A stretch of DNA of 8,292 bases. Source: Candidatus Bathyarchaeota archaeon. GTDB taxonomy: Archaea; Thermoproteota; Bathyarchaeia; Bathyarchaeales; B26-1. This document shows positions 1-5,309 of this stretch, one piece after another (position 1 is the first letter of the stretch; the number at the start of each line of letters is the position of its first letter). The notes beneath the pieces were generated by a model, which did not search any database, was not told the DNA's origin, and worked only from the letters and a program-made list of their open reading frames with translations. The translations under genes were made by a program, and so were the position numbers. The stretch covers positions 1-8,292 of the forward strand of contig JAGTRH010000052.1 in the NCBI GenBank assembly GCA_018396795.1. Reading direction: 5' to 3'.

Positions 1-1
1 G

Positions 2-142
2 AGGACAATAGAGATATGCGCTCCTGGAGGCGGCTTCGTGCTCGGCACCTCCAACAATATTATGCAAGACACGCCCATAGAGAACTTTCTCGCCATGTAC
101 GAAGCAGCCAAAAAATACGGCAAATACCCACTGAAAAGGTGA
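2..142 (+). CDS. Uroporphyrinogen decarboxylase (UROD/MtaA) family protein, C-terminal fragment
   Basis: Only the last 46 residues and the TGA stop are inside the window; the gene enters from the left edge. The reading frame gives the typical end of the UROD/MtaA/CmuA fold: an APGGGFVLG strand, then SNNI, then DTPIENFLAMYEAAKKYGKYP. This is the 'ggGf.l...H.i....p.EN...m.ea...yG.yp' block that closes the TIM barrel in cobalamin-dependent methyltransferases and related UROD-like proteins. The family transfers methyl groups to or from corrinoid proteins, or decarboxylates uroporphyrinogen III; the fragment cannot distinguish these, although the GGGF ending resembles the methyltransferase-like branch more than HemE. 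A second UROD-family gene lies at 1032-2201 on the same strand, so this may be one of a pair of related but diverged genes. Confidence in the family is high; the specific substrate is unknown. Confidence 0.85.
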   Translation, partial: RTIEICAPGGGFVLGTSNNIMQDTPIENFLAMYEAAKKYGKYPLKR

Positions 143-368
143 GTTCTTTTATCCCCATAAGCGAGACATCAACACATAGTATACCACGTAAAAAAGAAGT
201 AAAGTTAATTCACCTATTTTCCCAGAATTTTCCTTCTTACTCCATAGAGTAACCTTTTCTTGAACTAATGTGAAGCGTGATTTTCCTCTCTTATGTGCCC
301 AAACGTTAAGCGTCTTCTCTTTCACTCTTCATTGAAATTGGTTTAAAGTAGTTCTCTCCATAAACTGT
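143..368. other. Intergenic gap between convergent genes, no gene seen
   Basis: This AT-rich stretch lies between the stop of the UROD fragment (+) and the stop of the DJ-1 gene (-). It carries several short T-runs on the plus strand (for example around 217-236 and 253-258) that could end transcription of the left gene. No open frame with a believable start, no tRNA and no strong TATA box were seen. The plus-strand frame that overlaps the UROD tail is composition noise. Confidence 0.6.
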
Positions 369-373
369 TTATG
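359..373. repeat. Perfect 6-bp inverted repeat over the DJ-1 stop codon
   Basis: CATAAA and TTTATG form a perfect inverted repeat with a 3-nt loop, overlapping the TAA stop of the minus-strand DJ-1 gene (369-371). It lies where a 3' end would be expected. The stem is AT-rich and is not followed by a T-tract on the minus strand, so a terminator role is only a possibility. Confidence 0.35.
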
Positions 374-977
374 ACAAAGCATCAATTATCATTTGGCAAA
401 ACTCAGGTAGATCGTCCGGCACTCTACCAGTTATTATGTTGCCATCTTTAACGGCGGGCTCATTTACGAAGATGGCTCCGGCGTTAACTAAATCATCTCT
501 GACTGCAACGTAGCTAGTTACCCTTCTACCCTTTACAAGTCCGGCTGATATTAAAACTTGAGGTCCATGACATATTGCAGCTATAATTTTGCCACGTTCA
601 TGCGCTTTTCTAACGAGTTCTAAAACTTCAGGCATTATCCTTAAAGCGTCTGGGGAAAAGCCGCCTGGAAAAATTAAGGCGTCGAAATCCTCCAATTCAA
701 TCTGGTCTATTCTTCTTACAGCGTATCTGCCTCCTTCCTCAAAGACTTCGAGAGGTATAGGTGTTCCATATCGTCCGGTTACAGGTTTACCTTTAACAGA
801 CGGTCTTGGGTGAAGCCCTACTTCAACTGGAATCACGACTACTTCAGCCCCTTCCTCACTGAGCCTTAGGAATGGATATAGAAGCTCCACGTCTTCAAAT
901 TCATGGGCAACTATTATGGCAACCCTACGGTTTTCAAGCCTACGTTTAGGTCCAACCCGTTTAACATATTTAGGCAT
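369..977 (-). CDS. DJ-1/PfpI family protein (class I glutamine amidotransferase-like)
   Basis: The 202-aa product belongs to the DJ-1/PfpI superfamily, cytoplasmic proteins with reported protease, deglycase or chaperone-like activity; the true in vivo reaction is disputed across the family. Visible hallmarks are the acidic motif EFEDVELLYP with Glu28 in the place of the family's essential Glu, the PGGF turn at 104-107, and the nucleophile elbow AAICHGPQ with Cys136 and adjacent His137, so the Glu/Cys/His set is intact. Compared with the short archaeal PfpI type (about 166 aa) it has a basic N-terminal extension (residues 1-17, rich in Lys/Arg) and an insert around residues 55-90. The ATG at 977 is supported by an AACTTATAT box ending 24 nt upstream, consistent with a leaderless transcript. 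The gene is divergent from the UROD operon and its nearest neighbours do not reveal a pathway. Confidence 0.9.
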   Translation of the reverse strand: MPKYVKRVGPKRRLENRRVAIIVAHEFEDVELLYPFLRLSEEGAEVVVIPVEVGLHPRPSVKGKPVTGRYGTPIPLEVFEEGGRYAVRRIDQIELEDFDALIFPGGFSPDALRIMPEVLELVRKAHERGKIIAAICHGPQVLISAGLVKGRRVTSYVAVRDDLVNAGAIFVNEPAVKDGNIITGRVPDDLPEFCQMIIDALS

Positions 978-997
978 AATTTAAAATTTGTTTTGGT

Positions 998-1010
998 AAA
1001 ATATAAGTTT
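998..1010. promoter_or_regulatory. Shared divergent TATA-like box for the DJ-1 and UROD genes
   Basis: The 54-bp gap between the two divergent starts holds one AT-box. On the plus strand it reads AAAATATAAG, about 26-30 nt before the ATG at 1032; on the minus strand it reads AACTTATATTTT, with AACTTATAT ending 24 nt before the ATG at 977. Both distances fit archaeal TATA boxes serving leaderless or nearly leaderless mRNAs. The same AACTTATAT 9-mer recurs upstream of the secernin gene. That a single box drives both directions is inference. Confidence 0.55.
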
Positions 1011-1031
1011 CATCCTTGTTAGGGGTTTCTT

Positions 1032-2201
1032 ATGGGTTGCGGCATGAGTTCTTGGGAGAGGGTTGTAAGGGCTATGGAAATTTCAACTCCAGATAAGGTT
1101 CCGCTCTACGAAATGCATATTCCACCCATAATAGCTTCAAGCATACTTAGAAAACCCGTAAACTCAATATTACTTCATAACCCCGATGTAGTTTACCATT
1201 TAATGAGCATGGAAAGCCTAGACTTGGATAAAATAAATAGACATATAGCTAAAGAGCTTATACAGCTTCATGAGAACACGGAAATAGATTGGATAAGAGT
1301 GGTTCCGGCTTATACGGCTAAGCCTAAAGATTTGAGGAAAATTGATGAACATATATGGATTATTAGTGGTAAAAGGTATAAGTGGTCCGGCTGCTCCCTC
1401 TGGAACATGGATGAAGAAGCCATCTATGACCCAGACGTTATTCTTGAACAATGCAAAAACTCCGGCGTTAAAGTAGATACTAAAATCTTCGATATTCTAA
1501 GATATCTCGTTAAACAGGTTAAAGGAAAATTCTTTCTGTCATTTGATGCTGACGGATCTTGGGGGCCCATCGTCTCAAACCCAAATCTACTTAGGCATGT
1601 GCTGGTTTGGATGTATAAGCGCCCGGACGTCGTAAAAGCCATCATAGACTTTAACACTAAATATGCTTTAGAAGTAGGCGCCTGGGCTATAGATGAGGGG
1701 GCGGATGCAATACAAATGTGTGTAGACTATGGTAACAAGCGTGGACCATGGTTTTCTCCTGAAATGTTTAGGAAATTTGTAAAACCCGCGCTTAAAAAGC
1801 AGTGTGACGCTTTTAAGCGTAGAGGTGCCTTTGCGGTTCTACACTCAGACGGTAACATAACCCCCATACTTTCAGATGTGGTCGAGGCTGGAATTAACGC
1901 GTATCAGGGTATAGACGTGATCGCTGGTATGAGTTTGAGATATGTTAAAGAGAATTACGGCGATAAGATATGCTTAGTAGGGAATGTTGATCCCAGAATA
2001 CTTGAGTTCGGTAAGCCGGAAGACGTTGCTACTGAGGTTGAAAGATGTTTACTTGAGGGTGGCCTCAAAGGATACGTTTTATCTGCTTCAGCGAATATAT
2101 CTGCCAATACTAACGCGGATAACTTTTTATACATGATTGAATACGCTAAGAAGCGCGGGGTCTACGCAGATGGAATAACCTTTTTAAGGTTTAAGAATTA
2201 A
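1032..2201 (+). CDS. Uroporphyrinogen decarboxylase family (MtaA/CmuA-like) protein
   Basis: This 389-aa protein has the length and fold signatures of the UROD/corrinoid methyltransferase family. The start SSWERVVRAMEISTPDKVPL matches the family opening 'R...a..g..PDrvP'. The centre carries FAVLHSDGNI (His271, Asp273) followed by a VVEAGINAYQGID strand; LVGNVDPR matches the family's GN-D block, and the end has GYVLSASANISANTNADNFLYMIEYAKKRG. In MtaA/MtbA methyltransferases zinc is held by His-X-Cys plus a distal Cys. Here the first site reads His-Ser-Asp and the distal loop (LSAS) has no Cys, so classical thiol-activating zinc chemistry is doubtful. Together with its length this argues against both HemE and a canonical MtaA. 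ATG 1032 sits about 28 nt from a TATA box, but ATG 1044 (MSSWERV) matches the family N-terminus better; AGGGGT at 1021-1026 is a weak Shine-Dalgarno for the former. It is co-transcribed with the next gene, 9 bp downstream. Substrate unknown. Confidence 0.88.
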   Translation: MGCGMSSWERVVRAMEISTPDKVPLYEMHIPPIIASSILRKPVNSILLHNPDVVYHLMSMESLDLDKINRHIAKELIQLHENTEIDWIRVVPAYTAKPKDLRKIDEHIWIISGKRYKWSGCSLWNMDEEAIYDPDVILEQCKNSGVKVDTKIFDILRYLVKQVKGKFFLSFDADGSWGPIVSNPNLLRHVLVWMYKRPDVVKAIIDFNTKYALEVGAWAIDEGADAIQMCVDYGNKRGPWFSPEMFRKFVKPALKKQCDAFKRRGAFAVLHSDGNITPILSDVVEAGINAYQGIDVIAGMSLRYVKENYGDKICLVGNVDPRILEFGKPEDVATEVERCLLEGGLKGYVLSASANISANTNADNFLYMIEYAKKRGVYADGITFLRFKN

Positions 2202-2210
2202 TATGATTAT

Positions 2211-2753
2211 ATGAGCGTTATAAAGCAAATCCTATACTTTAAAGAACCCGGACCGGAAAATACGGATGCCGTTTTAGAAGTTGTCCTTAGAAGAATTAAA
2301 GAAGGCGATATCAAGACGGTTGTTGTCGCAAGTACATCTGGCGAAACTGGTGCTAAATTTGCTAAATCCCTTAAGGGAGTATGTAACGTTATAGTTGTTT
2401 CTCATGAAGAAATGAGGCGAGAGTTTAAAGAGGAAATCCTAAAGTTTGGCGGAAAACCTTTAGATAAAACGCATCTTCCTCTCCATGCGCGCGGAATGGA
2501 CGCCGTAAGGAATAGCTTCTACACTCTAGGGCAGGGCTTTAAGGTCTGCGTAGAAGTTGTGTTGATAGCTTCAGACCTAGAGGCATTGAATGCCGGAGAA
2601 GACGTTATAGCGGTTGCTGGGACAGATAGAGGTTCAGACACGGCTATAGTGGCTAAAGCATGCAAAACCAGTGACATATTTAGTAAGGATAAGTCAAAGA
2701 GGCTTGAAATCAGAGAAATATTAGCTATGCCCCTTAAGAAAATGTGGTGGTGA
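2211..2753 (+). CDS. Stand-alone pyruvate kinase alpha/beta (C-terminal) domain protein
   Basis: The 180-aa product resembles the isolated C-terminal alpha/beta domain of pyruvate kinase, found as a separate small protein in many archaea. Visible blocks are a helix-strand opening (TVVVASTSGETGAKFAKSL, with Ser/Thr-Gly turns like the sugar-phosphate binding loop of pyruvate kinase), IVVSHE, the THLPLHARGMDA segment, and VIAVAGTDRGSDTAIV near residues 135-150, equivalent to the effector-binding loop. The catalytic TIM barrel and the phosphoenolpyruvate/ADP site are absent, so it cannot be a pyruvate kinase by itself; a ligand-binding or regulatory role is inference. ATG 2211 is the only sensible start: an ATG eight bases upstream hits a stop after two further codons. 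It follows the UROD gene by 9 bp with no visible promoter, so the two are almost surely co-transcribed. It ends in KKMWW. No Shine-Dalgarno is obvious in the short gap. Confidence 0.8.
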   Translation: MSVIKQILYFKEPGPENTDAVLEVVLRRIKEGDIKTVVVASTSGETGAKFAKSLKGVCNVIVVSHEEMRREFKEEILKFGGKPLDKTHLPLHARGMDAVRNSFYTLGQGFKVCVEVVLIASDLEALNAGEDVIAVAGTDRGSDTAIVAKACKTSDIFSKDKSKRLEIREILAMPLKKMWW

Positions 2754-2870
2754 AGGCTCAAGCTCGCTAGAACTAGAAATGCCCATTCACGTGACTTTCA
2801 AAAAACTCGAGTATGGTACTTTACACCTTACAAAATTCAAGGTAAGTTATATTGAAAAACATTGGTTGAA

Positions 2871-2907
2871 TTTTTAATTAATTTTTGTTTTAGAAAATAA
2901 TATTTTT
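2871..2907 (+). terminator. T-rich transcription terminator for the UROD / PK-like operon
   Basis: Three closely spaced T-tracts (2871-2875, the TTTTTGTTTT run at 2882-2891, and 2903-2907) follow the operon by about 120 bp on the plus strand. Archaeal RNA polymerase terminates at such oligo-T stretches without needing a hairpin. Assigned from sequence pattern only. Confidence 0.55.
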
Positions 2908-2943
2908 ATTCAATTATAATTCCTTATTTTCTCACTAATATGA

Positions 2944-2989
2944 ACCTACCCCTCCCCTAGTAAGGTAATCTAGGCAAACGGGTTTAGGT
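2944..2989. repeat. Nested imperfect inverted repeat upstream of an orphan TATA box
   Basis: Outer arms ACCTA (2944-2948) and TAGGT (2985-2989) are complementary, the C-run at 2949-2952 can pair with GGG at 2980-2982, and inner arms CCTAG (2956-2960) and CTAGG (2970-2974) are complementary around a 9-nt loop. It could be an RNA hairpin or a DNA operator next to the TATA-like box that begins at its right edge. Bulges are needed between the three helices. Confidence 0.35.
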
Positions 2990-2999
2990 ATAAATATAA
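2989..2999 (+). promoter_or_regulatory. Orphan TATA-like box
   Basis: TATAAATATAA is among the best archaeal TATA matches in the window. It points into the gap toward the convergent secernin gene and predicts a transcript start near 3020. The only thing there is ATG 3023, which opens a 15-codon frame ending in TAA at 3068-3070, so it may drive a short RNA, a leaderless mini-peptide, or nothing. Confidence 0.4.
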
Positions 3000-3101
3000 T
3001 GAGCATTTTCAGCCATTTTAATATGAGTTTCCAAAATAATTCTTTCAATTCCATCATAGGGATACTATAAGGTTTTATTCAAGCTTAACATTAAAGTGCG
3101 A

Positions 3102-3107
3102 TTTTTT
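3102..3107 (+). terminator. T6 tract, possible terminator of a short transcript from the orphan TATA box
   Basis: Six T residues on the plus strand lie about 85 nt beyond the transcript start predicted from the box at 2989-2999 and just before the 3' end of the convergent secernin gene. Pattern-based and weak. Confidence 0.25.
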
Positions 3108-3134
3108 ACTATACACCCTTGGAATCTTAAGTTG

Positions 3135-4439
3135 CTATGGAATGTTTATTCCCGCCCGATTATTGACTCTTTTCCAATTATATCCATATATAATGGGTAA
3201 TTTACCAAGCTTTATCTTTTCATCCCATTTATTTGCGAGATTTTCCTCCTCCTTGAAGGCTGATTCCGTAAGCCTATATAGGGTCTTTAGTTCTCCGCTG
3301 TTGATCAGCCTATTAGCTTCCATAATAATCTTATCTTGTAGCGCATCCCTCTCCCTTGAATATTCCGCTATATAAACTCGGTAACATGTTTGAAATCTCC
3401 TATGGAACCTTTCTATCCTCCACCAATATGATTTCGAACTATACTTGTTAGTTGGCTTCTCACCAAGATCCGGTAGCCCAGCATCAAAATGAAAGGGCTT
3501 AAATATGCTTAGACAAGGGTTTGAGACCCCTGTAAACCAGTGTATATGTTTCTCTCCAAAGAGCATTGATATTTGTGAGCTCGCTGTTTGAGAGGGCCTA
3601 GTTAGGCCACCATAGTGCATACATACGTCTCTCATAGAGCCTCTCTCTGGCCTATAAGGTGAATTCTCATGAGACCTAAGGATCCTAATAATATCCTCCA
3701 AGGTTATTTCCCCTTCCTTGTCCTTCAGCTCCTTAAGCGTGTAGGCTCTTCGCTCCTTACCATGCGCGAAATACGTGTAGAACCTATCTGAGTAGCATTT
3801 TGCGAAATTGAAGTCCCCCTCGCTCTTACACCACTCCATTTCCACAGCGTGCTCCGCAAGATTTTTTGAGGATGAGTCCCAGTCGTTTTCTATTGTGAGG
3901 GCATTTGAGATGCTGTAGACACCTCTGATTCTCTTCCAAGCCCAATATTTTCCAGCGGTCTCTAAAACGTAGGCTTCATTCGGGTCGCATATTACGAAGG
4001 AATTATGATATATTTGTTCATGCTCATAGCTTCCGCTGCCGCCCTGCCCAAACTCCTTAATAACGGAAATTATAAAATCTAATGCTTCCTTCGATGTTAC
4101 CGTTCTTTCAAGCGCTAATCTTATCAAATCCATCCCAAGTATTCCAGTCTTCTGGCGAGGTTCTCTTGTAAAGACGGCCGTATTACCTATTGCTAGGCCG
4201 AATTCGTTCACACCCATTTCAGCGCCCCAGATCCACCATGGACGCGAAATAGCTATCGCGTATGTTCTCTTTACCTGGGGAAAATCCACGTATGTTAGTC
4301 GAACCTTATCTTCGGTGTGCTCCATTCTAGGTAAATATTCAAGTATCTGGGCTTCATTTGGATCTCTATCACTGTTTTTGGCGAAGATCATGCATCCATT
4401 CTTAGTAGTCTCTGGCGTAGCAACGAGAATATCGCACAT
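3135..4439 (-). CDS. Secernin / C69-family Ntn hydrolase (dipeptidase-like)
   Basis: The 434-aa protein is a clear secernin-type member of the C69 / acyltransferase Ntn-hydrolase superfamily. It starts Met-Cys2-Asp; removal of Met would expose Cys2 as the N-terminal nucleophile, so the start at 4439 is well fixed. Further hallmarks are AKNSDRDPNE (20-29), GAEMGVNEFGLAIGN (72-86), VLETAGKYWAWKRI with GVYSISN (158-179), and VCMHYGGLTRPSQTASSQ (272-289). Family members cleave amide bonds (dipeptides, N-acyl amides), but secernins themselves have poorly defined substrates. No signal peptide is possible given the Cys2 arrangement, so it should be cytoplasmic. It lies 33 bp downstream of the GPH symporter on the same strand, yet an AACTTATAT box 26 nt before its ATG suggests an additional, leaderless promoter. 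Its connection to sugar transport is unclear: it may process an amide-bearing glycoconjugate or peptide, or be unrelated. Confidence 0.92.
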   Translation of the reverse strand: MCDILVATPETTKNGCMIFAKNSDRDPNEAQILEYLPRMEHTEDKVRLTYVDFPQVKRTYAIAISRPWWIWGAEMGVNEFGLAIGNTAVFTREPRQKTGILGMDLIRLALERTVTSKEALDFIISVIKEFGQGGSGSYEHEQIYHNSFVICDPNEAYVLETAGKYWAWKRIRGVYSISNALTIENDWDSSSKNLAEHAVEMEWCKSEGDFNFAKCYSDRFYTYFAHGKERRAYTLKELKDKEGEITLEDIIRILRSHENSPYRPERGSMRDVCMHYGGLTRPSQTASSQISMLFGEKHIHWFTGVSNPCLSIFKPFHFDAGLPDLGEKPTNKYSSKSYWWRIERFHRRFQTCYRVYIAEYSRERDALQDKIIMEANRLINSGELKTLYRLTESAFKEEENLANKWDEKIKLGKLPIIYGYNWKRVNNRAGINIP

Positions 4440-4464
4440 TAATTCTCAGATGTGTGGCTAAACG

Positions 4465-4473
4465 ATATAAGTT
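4465..4473 (-). promoter_or_regulatory. TATA-like box of the secernin gene
   Basis: On the minus strand the 9-mer AACTTATAT ends 26 nt before the secernin ATG at 4439 and overlaps the TAA stop of the symporter gene (4473-4475). The identical 9-mer sits 24 nt before the DJ-1 start, which supports a real promoter and leaderless initiation. Confidence 0.5.
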
Positions 4474-5309
4474 TATTGTCTCTTCAGTTCTTCATCCTCA
4501 AGTTTCATCATCCTCTTCTTTCTGTGAAGTTCCTCCAACCTTTCCTTTACTAACCTTAATCTTTCACCTGATAGTGGATATTTAATGAATACTAGAATTC
4601 CGAGGATTAGTGAAGATACTGGTATAAGTGATACTAGAAGTCTTATTCCCAGCACCGCCATTGGGGGTTGCGGTATTAAATCGGGGATATATCCAAAATA
4701 CGTTAGAACTGCACCAACAATTATTGCCTCGAGAACTATTGCAGACCTCATGAAGAGTGCCCTTATGCCATAATACATGCCCTCTCTTCTCTTACCGGTA
4801 TTAAGCTCATCTTCATCGACTATTTCGGCTAAGATTATCTCCGACACAAGAAGGTTCCCAGCTAAGCCAATCCCAATAAACACGGCTATGATGAGCCCGG
4901 TTATAAAATTGTATGCAAACGCTAGAGGTATTAAGGCTAGAGACAGCGCCATCATGGAGAGTGTGAAGGCCTTCTTAGTGCCCCCTGAAACAGTTATTTT
5001 ACTCCATAGGGCCAGTGCTGGCAGAACAGACAGGAAAGCTGCTAAAAGAAATATCGATGTCTGCACATTGTCAAGCTCAAGAACATACTTCGCATAGAAC
5101 GGTGTAACTGATGTTAAAACAATGAGTGAAAACTGCAGTAGAAAGAATGGCATAACGTAGAGTAGGAAGGTTTTATTGGCTAAAGTTGATTTAACAGCTT
5201 CTTTTAAAGGTAGGGCTTCCTCACTAGCAAACTCCGGCCTCTCCCTACTGCAAAAGAGCAAACTATCAGCGTTAAAAGGGTTAATATTCCAATTATTATT
5301 CCAAGCCAC
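4473..5309 (-). CDS. GPH symporter, C-terminal half (helices 7-12)
   Basis: This frame is 278 codons long, but its first 21 codons (from ATG 5309 to about 5247) overlap the N-terminal half in another frame and read as nonsense, so that start is not credible; the real coding part begins near 5246. It holds six hydrophobic segments (starting with LYVMPFFLLQF and ending with ILGILVFIKYP) and the family's helix 10-11 signature EIVDEDELNTGKRREGMYYGI, followed by RALFMRS. By alignment from memory with MelB, the Arg encoded at 4746-4748 stands where MelB has Lys377. The tail is a charged, probably cytoplasmic helix rich in Lys and Glu. No Shine-Dalgarno or plausible internal start suggests independent translation. 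Confidence 0.7.
   Translation of the reverse strand: MAWNNNWNINPFNADSLLFCSRERPEFASEEALPLKEAVKSTLANKTFLLYVMPFFLLQFSLIVLTSVTPFYAKYVLELDNVQTSIFLLAAFLSVLPALALWSKITVSGGTKKAFTLSMMALSLALIPLAFAYNFITGLIIAVFIGIGLAGNLLVSEIILAEIVDEDELNTGKRREGMYYGIRALFMRSAIVLEAIIVGAVLTYFGYIPDLIPQPPMAVLGIRLLVSLIPVSSLILGILVFIKYPLSGERLRLVKERLEELHRKKRMMKLEDEELKRQ

Larger units (their letters stand above)
2754..3134. other. AT-rich intergenic gap of 381 bp between convergent genes
   Basis: The gap separates the end of the pyruvate-kinase-like gene (+) from the end of the secernin gene (-). It contains, left to right, a 32-codon open frame from ATG 2779 to TAA 2877, a T-rich terminator region (2871-2907), a nested inverted repeat (2944-2989), a TATA-like box (2989-2999), a 15-codon frame from ATG 3023, and a T6 tract (3102-3107). 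No tRNA, rRNA or clear protein-coding gene was seen. The 32-codon frame continues open upstream to a stop at 2722-2724 but has no in-frame start before 2779 and no good Shine-Dalgarno. Confidence 0.6.

Noticed and set aside
16..252. 78-codon plus-strand open frame at the left edge
   Set aside because: It overlaps the UROD tail in another frame, its translation is low-complexity Arg/His/Ser sequence with no family resemblance, and the overlapped frame (2-142) has clear homology.
589..813. 74-codon plus-strand frame inside the DJ-1 gene
   Set aside because: Antisense shadow of a well-supported gene; Ser/Pro/Lys-rich translation with no recognisable domain.
2941..2990. Structured segment considered as a tRNA or tRNA fragment
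   Set aside because: No T-loop consensus (GTTCRA), no acceptor stem and no plausible anticodon arm; only a three-part nested repeat.
4777..5097. 106-codon plus-strand frame antisense to the symporter
   Set aside because: The opposite strand encodes conserved GPH helices; the antisense translation is an artefact of hydrophobic codons read in reverse.
5204..5309. Programmed -1 ribosomal frameshift joining the two transporter halves
   Set aside because: No X-XXY-YYZ slippery heptamer or clear downstream stem-loop is visible at the junction; a sequencing error or mutation is simpler.
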